This document shows positions 1-10,877 of a stretch of 64,000 nt of DNA, piece after piece. Below the pieces are notes generated by a model. That model was not told the origin of the DNA. It worked only from the letters and a program-made list of their open reading frames with translations, and did not search any database. Each line of letters begins with the position of its first letter. Positions within the stretch are counted from its first letter, which is position 1. A program made the translations under genes and the position numbers. Source of the stretch: Calycina herbarum (lineage: Eukaryota > Ascomycota > Leotiomycetes > Helotiales > Pezizellaceae); contig LLEY01000083.1 in NCBI GenBank assembly GCA_001414485.1, positions 186,001 to 250,000 on the forward strand. Direction: 5' to 3'.

Positions 1-1979
1 CCCGCATTTTTGGAAATCTTCTCTCCCTTGCCACTCTTACTTGGTGTATTCGGGACTGCTGATTGACTGTCAGATTCTGCCAATTCCACAGCCCGTCTGC
101 ATATATCGAGAGCTCGCCGGGCGTCACCACTGACTGCTGCTACCTTTCGACTGGCGAACTGGATAGCGTCTGAATCGACGATATCTCCGGGTACGCCTTC
201 AAGACGAGATTGAATGATTTTCATAAGTTGATCGTGATTATATCCTGGAAACGTGATTCTCGTAAGACCAAGTCTACTGCTGATCTTGTTGCTTAGTGTT
301 CTTTCGGGGAGATCCATGGTGTTTGCCACGGCGAGGACAATTAATTTGCTGTGTCTTAGACCGGGCCAGTTGAAAAAGTTGTACATGACACTTTGGTTTT
401 TGGTGACGAGTTGATCTAATTCATCCATAAGTACCACGCAGGGTACTCTTCGTGGGCTTGGATGGTTGAATTCCCGTTCCAGTAGATCTAGAGCGTGTGA
501 AGGGCTCACACGATCACCCTTCAAAGCCTCCCATAGTAGAGAATACGATTGGTGAGGATCAGTGACTTTCATACCATTGATCTCGACAAATATGAAATCA
601 TCAATCTCATCCGCCATAACTGATGCGTTGAGTTGGGCAACGACTTCCCTGACAGTAGCTGTTTTTCCTGTTCCTGGGGTTCCTGAAATGTAAATACAAG
701 CACCTGTGCCTTCAGTAATAGCAGCTTCAAGATGAGAATATACTGATGCGAATTCGTCTTCTCGGCATGGTAGACTCGTGGGGACGGCGGAGACGTGGAG
801 TTTCGATCGAGCTGTTTGGAATGGAGAATTTTGGACGCTTTCTGCATCCAACATACGTGTTCCGAGAGGTGTAAATTCTAAAGGTTTCTTTACCATGACC
901 CTGAAAATTGTAAGTATTCCGAACTGTCAAAATATTTAAGATTGTTCTTACCTCTTGTGACTTGGTGTAAGTAGTTTTGAAGGAGTTCGTGGTTTCCGGG
1001 GCGTCATTGTTTTGGTATGTTTCTTCTTTTTCCGAGGTGTTCTATTAATCTCGCCGAACCCGTCGGATTCGTTGTCATCAAGAACCTCGTCTTCATCTAT
1101 ATCTCCCAAGCCTTCATCTGCATATTCGTCCACATCATCATCGTCAGATACCTCCTTCTTCCGTTTTAAAGGCCGTTTCACGAGTTTTGACGCCCCTGGA
1201 TTCCGTTGTAGCTTGTTTTCTTCTCTTATAGTATCAATTTCGTCATTTATTATGTCGACTAATTCGTCAACCTCCTTTTCCGTCTCGGGTTTGATTTCGT
1301 CCCAATCAAACTCTTCTGTGTATGTTGTGTTTTTCAATTGACAGGCTCTTCGGCAGACAAATGTCTCTACATAGCCTTTTGGCTTTCGCCCGCGTTTCGC
1401 TTTCGAGATTGGGCGTTCGGAATATTGTTTCGCGGATAAGACAACAGCTTTTTTTATGATCGAACCGAGGGGACTTTCGTCAATTCCAGGCGTAAGGTAT
1501 AATTCAGTCTAGCCAGGTCAGCCTCGAACAGAGGACAATTGGGGGAGAGGGGGCAATTACAGGAAGGAAATCCTTTCTCTTTTTGTGCTGACTGCGAATT
1601 TCCTTTCCATTGGCAAACCCTTCAGCATGTTAGCCAAATTCCAATTCCCAACACGTCGTCAAGGTATCCTACAAACAAACTCGGCGCATTCATCGCCCTC
1701 ATGATCTCGCCCTACAAACCTCTTCAACAATCCCACCCAATTGTTCCCATCACTTCCCATGACCTCCAGACAATCTCCAACTCTGCACTCAAGTTCATCT
1801 GTCTTCCTCCGAAATGCAACGACTTTCTTCTTTTCGAGGACCGGGACCCAGGGCCCTTCATCGTCCTCCTCTGGCTCCGAGTCTGAATCGAGCGCATTAT
1901 TGAGGACCGTTCTTGCGTACTCAGCTCGTCGTTCTCTTCGCGCTCGAGGTGTCTGCGACTGGTCTGCCTTTGGGGGCAT
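1..1979 (-). CDS. ORC1: Origin recognition complex subunit 1 (partial, C-terminus outside window)
   Basis: Large ATPase subunit of the origin recognition complex, which marks replication origins in the nucleus and loads Cdc6/MCM. Four exons are resolved: 1673-1979, 1561-1619, 952-1508 and 1-900 (continuing beyond the edge). Introns are 53, 52 and 51 nt. The N-terminus carries a BAH domain that spans the first three exons; the joined segment WFANGKEIRSQHKKR and the following ELYLTP fit the ORC1 BAH family. An acidic, basic-patched linker follows (DDDDVDEYADEG). The last exon holds the AAA+ module with Walker A GTPGTGKT and Walker B VVLMDELDQL. The start is the MPPKADQ methionine; an in-frame ATG 33 nt upstream is less likely. 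The winged-helix C-terminus is not in the window. Family identity is very secure; the short second exon is my own splice model. Confidence 0.95.
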
Positions 1980-2070
1980 GGTGGGGATCTCGAAAACTGG
2001 TCTTGACAGCAACCTGGCGTTGTGTCATTGAAGTGCTGGGGTTTAAAGTGGTTGCATAAAGTTGAGGAAG

Positions 2071-2076
2071 ACGCGT
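2071..2076. promoter_or_regulatory. MluI cell-cycle box (ACGCGT) in ORC1 promoter
   Basis: ACGCGT lies 92 nt upstream of the ORC1 start codon. This palindrome is the MCB element bound by the MBF (Mbp1-Swi6 type) factor that drives G1/S genes in fungi. The site is seen directly; its function here is inferred from position and gene identity. Confidence 0.5.
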
Positions 2077-2138
2077 CGCAGTATTTACGTGACTCGGGCC
2101 GAACCTCGGCGATGTGGGCCGGGCAACCCAACCCGAGA

Positions 2139-2182
2139 CAGTGTGTATTAAAGGTAACCCCCCCCCCTCCCCTGCACCTGCA
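2139..2182 (+). repeat. Left terminal inverted repeat of Tc1/mariner element
   Basis: Begins CAGTGTGTATTAAAGGTAAC, then a C-run, and ends GCACCTGCA. It pairs with 2903-2945. Confidence 0.85.
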
Positions 2183-2297
2183 GGTGGGGCGTAGCCCTAA
2201 GCTTATTATAGTAATAAATCTACCCCAAAATGAAGCCTCGATGAAGCTCTTATAAACCATTCAAAAACTACTCGAAAAGCCCTCTATTCTAGCCAGA

Positions 2298-2817
2298 ATG
2301 GAGGGTGTGTACGACCTTATCGACGAACCAGTAGCCCCTCATGGCCCTATTGCACACCCTCCTATCAAAAAACCACGAGCTGCAGAGCTTACTCGAGACC
2401 AAAAGCGCGATATAAAGCTCCTCCATGATATCGGTTGGTCCTACGGACAGATACACGACCAGTTTGGCTACACGGTACGGCAGATAGGCAAGGCATGTAC
2501 GCAGCAAGCTACGCCTCGTAAGAAGGGAAATGTCGGAGCGAAACCTGCTCTTACGCAGGCCCAGATAGAGGAACTGGTGGAGTTTGTATGCGCTTCTTCA
2601 AAGAACCGGCGGATGTCATACGCGCAGCTTGCAGAAGTCCTCGAGTTTGGAGTCAAAAGAGATGCTATTCGCAACGCCCTCTTACGAGAAGGTTTCCACC
2701 GTCGTCTTGCAATGCGTAAGCCTCCGATTACAGAGAAGAACCGACAACCATATTGAGAGTATGCATGATAGATGCCAGGCTGTAATTGATGCAAATGGGC
2801 TATTCCCAAAGTACTAG
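2298..2817 (+). pseudogene. Tc1/mariner transposase remnant, DDE core deleted
   Basis: The open frame 2298-2756 encodes the DNA-binding half of a Tc1/mariner transposase: two helix-turn-helix modules (LTRDQKRDIKLLHDIGWSYG, then LTQAQIEELVEFVCASSKNR) ending at the conserved ITEKNRQ just before the catalytic domain. About 10 nt later, in another frame, the text ESMHDRCQAVIDANG appears, which is the conserved C-terminal tail of the same family. The roughly 150-200 residues with the DDE/DDD triad are gone, so the product cannot catalyse transposition. The 152-residue N-terminal frame is intact and could in principle bind the inverted repeats, but that is speculation. Confidence 0.85.
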
Positions 2818-2902
2818 AATAATAGTAATAGGAATAACCTCATAAAGTCCAAAATGTTGCTTCAATGATACTTCCTAATTAGGTCTAGTTTGTACTCGCT
2901 AA

Positions 2903-2945
2903 TGCAGGTGCAGGGGAAGGGGGGGGTTACCTTTAATACACGCTG
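2903..2945 (-). repeat. Right terminal inverted repeat of Tc1/mariner element
   Basis: Reverse complement begins CAGCGTGTATTAAAGGTAAC and matches the left repeat apart from one substitution near the tip and small differences in the C-run. Confidence 0.85.
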
Positions 2946-3948
2946 TACCTCCGTAAGTACCCTGAGGGCTTCTGAAGTGCGGTGTGCAACAAAAATTCGT
3001 CTGCCCCATTTCTAGCTGGCATCAGAAAATCATCTTCATACTTGAGACCGATTTTTACCTTCCACTTCGTAAACTCGCTTCTTTCTATTCACTATATACT
3101 CTTGAGTTCCGTCTAAGTTGCATTTACTAGTCACCTTAATAGTATGTTTGAAACATCTCTTCTTTCTTTCTTCTCTATCTTGTCGTTTCATCTGATAAGA
3201 ATCCTCTCTAACCGCAATTCTTCTCCTCTAATAATCCTAGCTATATCTAAGTGAGTTCTTTCCCTGCTAGTAAATCGTTCTATTACTTCCTACTATATTT
3301 CATTCTCATACTTCTACAGTAGCGTATAGAATCTATAACAAAAATACGGAGACTCTAGAAGATATGATTATTTTTTCGGAAGAGTCTTCAAGTCTCTATA
3401 ATTCTCGACTTTGACAGAACGTCTAAAATGAAAGAAACAAGTTACGACGACTTGAACCTTGAAGTAACGTGTTAAGTTCATTTAAATCTCTTAATTTCTC
3501 ACTTCAGAAAAGACATTGGAATTCTAGAAGAGAACTTCAGATAAACGTATAATTGTTTATAATTTTTCTTCAAGAATGAATTCTTGAGACATAGTTCGAA
3601 AATATGCATTATTCTCTTCAGACTAGAAAATTGAAACAATTAAACAAAGATCAGACGAATCTCTTCTATAATGGTTTTCAACGTGTCTTTGTTTGAATTG
3701 AGATTATCGCTTAATGCCCTCTCTATTGTCTAAAAGAAAACAATGCAACCTCAATACAAAGAGACTCGCGGGTCAACGTTTTATCACTAATAAGCTAGAT
3801 TTGGAAAGACTAACCTTGGTTTTTGCATACATTCCGGTTTCCATTGTTTCAAACAAGGATTTGTGTATGCCTATATACTTCCGTAAATTGCACAACATCT
3901 TTCCTTGTATTACCCAACACCCATTTTTCAAAACCCAAAAACACCAAA
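2946..3948. other. Gene-free AT-rich stretch
   Basis: No supportable gene. From about 3050 the sequence is rich in TATA/TCTAGA-type words and poor in CpG, like mutated repeat debris, but no parent element is recognisable. Confidence 0.5.
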
Positions 3949-4430
3949 ATGCCACAAAGTCATAACTCTGAATGGACTGACTTTGAGAAGGCTCTTCTAA
4001 TGGCGATGTACCCTCGTGCGTGCACCGATAATATGCCAATATCATGGACTTGGGCGTGTTACTGGATGAATGCGAAAGTAAATCAGCTGGGGTTTGAACC
4101 CCTTCGCTTTTTTACTGCCGGCCCTGTATCGGCTTATATGTCTGTAAATTACCATACTCTGGTTAGTGACTGGGGTCGTGATGGCGTGAAAGCAGGACGC
4201 TATCTCCTAGTCATTGACGCCCTTCTTGAATTGCGAAAGAACGGAAGGCAACCAACTGGACTCATTCCGCAAGATGAGGTAAGTTTTAGTGTCAAAGATT
4301 TGTTTGATAAGGTGGTAGTGGAGGTAAATGGTTTTGCTCTAACATTTTAAATTCTCCTGTCTTCTGATCTCGAAACCAGGGAGACATAACCCCCCCTCCC
4401 CCCCCATCGTTTCCAAGAAATCATGGCTGA
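3949..4430 (+). CDS. Hypothetical protein, 126 aa with proline-rich tail
   Basis: Not a family I recognise. The start (MPQSHNSEWTDFEKALLMAM) has a good fungal context (CACCAAAATGCC). The body is Trp/Tyr-rich (ISWTWACYWMNAKVNQLGFE) without a signal peptide or clear membrane span. I propose an intron 4279-4379 with donor GTAAGT, a CTGAT branch point and acceptor ACCAG. Splicing gives a C-terminus of GDITPPPPPSFPRNHG and a 126-residue protein. Unspliced reading gives 134 residues ending NGFALTF. The frame is embedded in AT-rich sequence beside the mariner remnant, so it may be lineage-specific or a decaying gene. Transcription evidence would decide between the two forms. Confidence 0.5.
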
Positions 4431-4898
4431 ACAATAGTAACTTCGGCTTAAATAAATAACCTGTCCAGCAACGAATCTTGTTCATCCCATCCCTCTCTCA
4501 TAAAAATTGAAATATTAGTAGTTTGACTTCAACAAACATAATCGATTCTGCAAAAGTGATCCAGAGAAGACTTCTTGGTTTTATAAAGCTTTAAAGCGGC
4601 CTAGCTAACGAATGCCCCCAAGAAATTTTGGTCTATATTGAAAGTTTTCCATCCCAAGCGAGAGAAAATTCGTCAACACCCACCCCCCAAAAAAGAAACC
4701 ATTCTATGTTCCAAAGCTGCCCCCGAACTAGATAATACATGCATGAGATAATATAACGAAAACCTGAGAGGAAAGGAAACCCCGGTTGTGCTAAGATCTT
4801 TCCTCTAGCGAGAAGAGCCCAGAAAATGCGATGTTCCCACCCATCTTCCGTTGACACCTCCCAATAGAGTACGAACAGCTGTAGATGAGCTAGTATAT
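4431..4898. other. Short gene-free stretch
   Basis: Convergent 3' ends of the hypothetical gene and the secreted-protein gene. No RNA gene or repeat seen. Confidence 0.5.
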
Positions 4899-5559
4899 TT
4901 AACAGACTCTGTTATTGGGATCGGCGCTACCATCACAATATGATTAGCAAAGAATAATCTAATGTTATAGGATTATTTTGTTAGTTGTCAATAACTCACA
5001 TGAATCGCCATCCAGCAGTAGTAGAGTCTCCACCGTGATCACAGCCATTGATCTCGTTCTCGAGGCGTAAGACGCAGTCAGCATCACCGAGATCTCCTGG
5101 GTTGTTGACATCGGTGTTCTGAACGGAGAAATCGAATGCTTGAGTGCCAGAGTATTGGATGCAGGCGGTCTTCTTCTCTCCGCCACCGAAGTTTCCTTGG
5201 AAAGCACCTTGTTTGCCATCGTAGCCTTTGCAAGCTCTCTCAGCGTGATAACGAGCTGATCCTTTATCTTGCCATGTGTCTTTTCCCGATACCTCAGTCA
5301 GTTTACTTGTTTAGAAAATTGTGCGAAATAGGCTCGGAGAATTGAAAGTATTAAGCGAGAAGTTTTGGGAGAATTGGAAAATCGATTTCCCAATTCTACC
5401 AAATTTTTTTCAAAGAATAGTTTTCCTAAAGGAACTAAAACAAGAAGTAATGTTTTGAGAATTCAACTTACCTCCACCCGAGTAGCAACCAGCCGAGACG
5501 GTGGTGATGCTGGCGCCGAAGAAGGCAACGAGGGCGATGAGGGCGCTAGTGGTCTTCAT
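4899..5559 (-). CDS. Small secreted cysteine-containing protein, effector-like
   Basis: Three exons: 5472-5559, 5000-5279 and 4899-4926. Together they give a 131-residue protein closing exactly in frame. Residues 1-23 form a textbook signal peptide (MKTTSALIALVAFFGASITT then VSA). The mature part starts GCYSGG, contains ERACKGYDG, CIQYSGTQ, DADCVLRLENEINGCDHGG, and ends AGWRFIADPNNRVC. Six cysteines and the C-terminal NGC..GG..STTAGW..ADPN..C pattern are typical of a widespread fungal small-secreted-protein family; I think it resembles glycan-binding Y3-like proteins, but that is from memory. Intron 1 (192 nt) has an unusual AAAAG acceptor that I chose because it alone keeps the frame and the CYSGGDTW motif. 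A role at the host or environment interface is inferred. Confidence 0.75.
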
Positions 5560-5699
5560 TTTGTCGGTTGAGGATTTGAGGAGGTTCTAGAAAGTAAAAG
5601 TGTTGATAAAGAGTGATTGTTGGAAGTTTGTTGCTGTTTCTTGCTTGGAGATGAGAATGATGGTTGATGGAATAGATTTTTTTCAGCAGTGAGGATGCC

Positions 5700-5707
5700 T
5701 TTATATA
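5700..5707 (-). promoter_or_regulatory. TATA box of the secreted-protein gene
   Basis: TATATAAA on the minus strand, about 140 nt upstream of the start codon at 5559, a reasonable core-promoter position for a highly inducible secreted-protein gene. Confidence 0.45.
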
Positions 5708-5807
5708 GGCAAATGACACTCTCCAAATTGTTCAATTTGGAGAATTTAGGGGCTCTTCCGTGGCTTCCGTGACTTCGCCGTCGACTTTGGAACATAAATG
5801 AGGATAT

Positions 5808-7434
5808 CCACAATCCAAAAAATCCTCCTCAAGTAATACGTACGAGATAGTCCAGTTAATAAACTATCATTTTTTACTCAGCAACTTCCAAGGCTGAGCT
5901 TCCATTGAATAAAAGAGTTTTAGCCGAAAATAGTGACTGAACTCCCGGTTTTCTTGAAGCTTCGCCACCAATTCCATGGATTGTGCCAGGCAAAATAAAA
6001 CAATACGTTAGCGAAATTCTCCCCTGAAAGTGGCTATAGCCACCCTACCCTACGTTTCTGCTTATTATGTCAAGGAACGATCCTATGACGAACTATAGTA
6101 TTTGGAAAGTACGGCATTGACTTTTAGATTGGTCACTTCTTCAATTTCCCCCTCAAAACGGCTTTGAAGGATCTCGTTCCAGTAAGCTGACCCTGAAGTC
6201 GTACAACGCTACCCAGGCTTCTTACCAAAAATCAATTGAACTAAAATAGACGACGACGAAACTTTCATCCTTTCAATAGTGAGTTTTGCTTGTAAAATAG
6301 ATGCTACGAGTGTTATCGGTCAGACTCCAGTCAGCTAGAGGTTGCTAAGGATTGAACATTTCTATCAGAAAATTTTGCTGAAGGATTCAACGCCAAATCA
6401 ACAAAAGCCCCATTGCTCAGAGGCCAACCAAAGTCGCAGTTTCATATGGAATGCTTCCTACGCACACTATAAAGCCCTAATAGCCTAAGATATAAACTAT
6501 ATTACAATAGACGCTAGCAAAAAGACAATTGGTGTATTCGTATCTTACTAAAGATTAAGCGAAATAAGCGCCATAAGCAATAACATCATCCTTTCATTTG
6601 AAGGAGCAAAAGGACGCGAAAAAAAGTTCTTTGATGTCAGTGATCGTTAGACTTCTTACTTCTATGAGGTAGTCTTATGCAGATCTTCGGATTCGCATAA
6701 GACGCAACAAGCCGAAATGGAGATCAGCCGCATGGGTGTAACCAACACATGTAAGCTCATGTAATCATCAAATTGATCTAATCATGGCATCCCATCAAAG
6801 GATACAAACAAAGTCTTTTTATTTACGAAATAACTAATGGCTCGCTCTTAGGTAGTTTCTTAATAATCGTGCCACTTTTGAGATCTATCCTAAAAACATT
6901 GCTTGATAAAAAATATCCACCCGATAAATTAGCAATAGGGGTTCACGAGCGAGGGAAGAAGCTCATTGCGGCTGAATCTTTGGAAGTGGTAAGTTTGCGA
7001 ACTCGATTAATGACCCAGCCCAAATATTGATTCTTCGAGATCATCTGGGTTATTTGCCAATTCAGAAAGCTGATACTTCGAGATCTGCCGCTGTAATATC
7101 TTCGGTAGTCGCCAAACACCTACTCGAGTACATACACTGGTAGATGATCAATTCGAGTCTTCGTTGCAATCTCCAGACCTGTAAACTCCCAGCTGACCTC
7201 TGGATATTTACGATGTCCCACCAATATTGCGGACTCTTTCTTGGAATCAAGCACTTATCATGATCGACTGTCATACAGAATTACAGAAATATTGATTGAG
7301 GAGAGAGAAAATATCTGACGAGAACTACTTATAGAATTTGCACCATTCCGTAAAATGGCTCACAACTCACTTGCTTTCTTTTCATTGTACTTCTTATTCG
7401 GTCTCTCGTTCACAAACTTCATCACTCGCTTACC
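5808..7434. other. Gene-free intergenic region
   Basis: I see no conserved coding text, RNA gene or repeat between the secreted-protein promoter and the trypsin-like pseudogene. Confidence 0.5.
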
Positions 7435-7458
7435 ATGAAATTCGACATCCAAAGCACA

Positions 7459-8349
<891 letters not shown>

Positions 8350-8991
8350 GGGCATTCTACTGCTTGGGGCTCAAGTTGAATTTACTCGATAGGTGTTTAG
8401 GTAACATGGAACGCAATGTTCAATGCTGCGTGTAATCAGGGGGCGTCAGGGCGGGAATTATTGTGCCTTTAGTCCTTTGGATAGCAATCCAGGGTTTGGG
8501 TCTTTCATAGTGTGCAAAGTATTCAGCTTTATTAACTCTGAGGGGACGGGACAGTTTCCAATTTGTTTCTTGATCTCGTGGGCGGGTAGTATGTGATCAG
8601 GAACAAGTAGAAGTGTCCGCGGCTTCTTCCAAGTTGCTCTGCTGAATTGCCGCCACATCACCTCAAAGATTGTCAAGATTTTTATGGAAAAGGTCAATCC
8701 GAGGGGGGGGGGGGGGTGTTATAGTCGGCACCAACCAACTTTGGGACGTAGTGGGTCTGTATCGAACATGGTCGAGGTCGAGTTCGCTCCTTCCTTCTTC
8801 ACACCCTTCCGTGGCCCAGTGTCTCTCCCTCCAGGTCGCTCCTTCCCTCTCCATCTCGACTGTCCTTTAATTCTCAGCATTTCCTAAACGCCACTTCCAC
8901 TAGCCAAACTGAATAAAAACACCTGGGTATCAATCACTCGTAACCACCATCCAGCGAACCCCTCAAACGCCAACCGAACACAAAAGCAACT
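8350..8991. other. Gene-free intergenic region with G-run
   Basis: Contains a run of more than ten G at about 8702-8716. No gene seen. Confidence 0.5.
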
Positions 8992-10008
8992 TTAGCGAAT
9001 CACTGCGCGAGGGACCCGGGAAATCTCTTCCTCCTCTTCTGCATTATTGACAGTCACTGCCGTCGAAAAAGCAACTCCATCTTGCTCCTTGCCCTCTTTT
9101 TGGACGCCAGTTTGCTTCTGCTTACCCTGTTTGGATAGCCACTGCTCTATCCACGGGCCATGTGGAATAAAGACTTTCCATGTCCCGTCCTTGTTGTGCC
9201 TGAGTGTCGCACCGAGAGGAAGAGTGCCGGATGGTTTATTGGTGTACATGAGCTGTACTCCTCTGTCCGGGGTCTCAGGGAGCTCGATTGAGCTAGGAAA
9301 GGAAAGTTAGAAAGATCTCGGTAGGAACAGGGGACATGGAAGAACATACTCCTCATCATCCTCATCATCCTCTTCCCTATCTTCCTCCTCTTCCTCCGCT
9401 ACCCGACCGGTGCAAAGTGACCAAAGCTTGTGACTTACCCAATGTCCAATCCCAGCAACAACCAAAACCGGAGTCCCAAGAGCAACATTCCATGGGGGCG
9501 GCTTGTCCGGCGAGTACCGCATCCGGACTTGATGGAGGACAACTCCCCACATAGCCAACACAGAGCCCAATCCTAGCAGTGACCACACACTCCAGATGAA
9601 AACCATCATGGTTTCGCCATGACAGAATTGCAAATTCAAACCTGCCAATGCTGCAAAAGTCACGGCGACCGTCGCGATCGAGGCACAAAGAATCGAAGAA
9701 AAGAAACACCAAAAATCGCAGGTTAGTTTCCTGGCAAACCGCACCCTTTTCCTTTCGCTCTCGCTGAGGTTGCCGTCATCCTTGGACGTGAACCTCTGTC
9801 TCCCCATCGTGCAATTCTTTGGGCATTTGGTTCTGGGAGGAATTAACATTTGCTTGTTCTACCCTACTTGAGGTGAGGAGGGGGAAACTTACACCTTGCA
9901 ATTGTGCTCCTTTCCGAATGAGATGCTCGTCGCGCACAGTAGCAGTATTACCAATACCCATAAGCACCAGAATGCCGTATGGGCGTCCTTATGATCGAGA
10001 TATTCCAT
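8992..10008 (-). CDS. Predicted four-span membrane protein, function unknown
   Basis: Three exons (9893-10008, 9350-9832, 8992-9292) with introns of 60 and 57 nt give a 299-residue protein. Hydrophobic spans are seen at the N-terminus (FWCLWVLVILLLCATSISF), at FWCFFSSILCASIATVAVTF, at MMVFIWSVWSLLGLGSVLAM, and a weaker one at ALGTPVLVVAGIGHWVSH. A strongly acidic loop (EEEEEDREEDDEDDE) follows span four, then a soluble tail of about 110 residues containing DKPS-type loops and GTWKVFIPHGPWIEQWLSK. I do not recognise the family. The first exon is chosen because it supplies the start and joins in phase (HNCK then VTKCPKNC). Likely an endomembrane or plasma-membrane protein; no more can be said. 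Confidence 0.75.
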
Positions 10009-10877
10009 GAAACGCGGGTATTCATGGCACATCTGTTCTTGACTAACATCCTTTCCGCTGGGCATTTATTTTTAATATGATCTGCCTGATGCTTCGGAGT
10101 CTTGTTGTGAGAACGGTGTTCGTTTGGTAATTGAAAGTGAATGTTGAAAGGGATTGTTGAAAATGAGCGTTGGAAGCTGAATTCTGGAAACATGAAGGGT
10201 GGGAAGAAAGGTCAAAGTGAAGGTTGGGGGAAAGCCAGAGCTATATACTTCGAAATTATGATGATGGAATCGCAATATATCAAAGAAGGAGTAGTGGTAT
10301 ATCGTCTAGAACCAAAAGTGAAGAAGTTGAGTCTTTAGCTCCAAGACTGGAAAGAGCTAAGTCGCGGCAGTTGCGATGCAAGCTAGATTTGACGGTAATA
10401 AGAACTAATGACTTGTAAGGGAGTGAGTGTACCTGAATTATAATGATTCAAAGGGAAAGTGGGGAGAACTGCCATCCCCCGGAAGGGACCATCACTCCTT
10501 GCTTAAAAATTCGATTTGCATATCCCCAACATCGCGAAAACCAAGACGTGCTTTTGAGAAAAGAATTGTACCAGAGAGTTCAGAATAACGTGTGAAAACC
10601 TAACCTTTCCGGCACAATCAAATCAATTTCCTTAGGAGCTAACCGCGATTTGGGTCTAAGTGATAACCTAGATTTTCTCAATTGACGCCATCACTTGATG
10701 AGACCAACTTGAAAATAGCATGAAGCCAGTTTTTACATGAGAGGTATTCTAAATCAAACCTGTAAGCAACAATTGTTCTGCTGGGACAATAAAAAAATAT
10801 GTTCTGAAAATGTTGTACAGGGATTATCTATCTTCAAAACAAATTCATACAATTCCGGCAAGGCCATAGTTCTGATA
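10009..10877. other. Gene-free intergenic region
   Basis: Divergent-to-3' spacer. Nothing recognised. Confidence 0.5.

Larger units (their letters stand above)
2139..2945. mobile_element. Internally deleted Tc1/mariner-type DNA transposon
   Basis: An 807-bp element bounded by inverted repeats of about 43-44 bp. Both ends read CAG(T/C)GTGTATTAAAGG inward, then a C-run, then CCCCTGCACCTGCA; the arms differ mainly in C-run length. The right end is followed by TA, the target dinucleotide of this superfamily; the matching left dinucleotide reads GA, so the duplication is imperfect. Inside lies the transposase N-terminus joined to its extreme C-terminus, with the catalytic middle missing. Such an element can move only if a full-length relative supplies transposase. 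Confidence 0.85.

Noticed and set aside
1012..1341. Plus-strand open frame rich in serine
   Set aside because: It is the antisense shadow of the acidic/basic linker of ORC1.
8702..8716. Long G-run near 8.7 kb, considered as a mariner-repeat relic because the element at 2.1 kb has C-runs
   Set aside because: The flanks (GTGTTATAGTC) do not match the element ends beyond the homopolymer.
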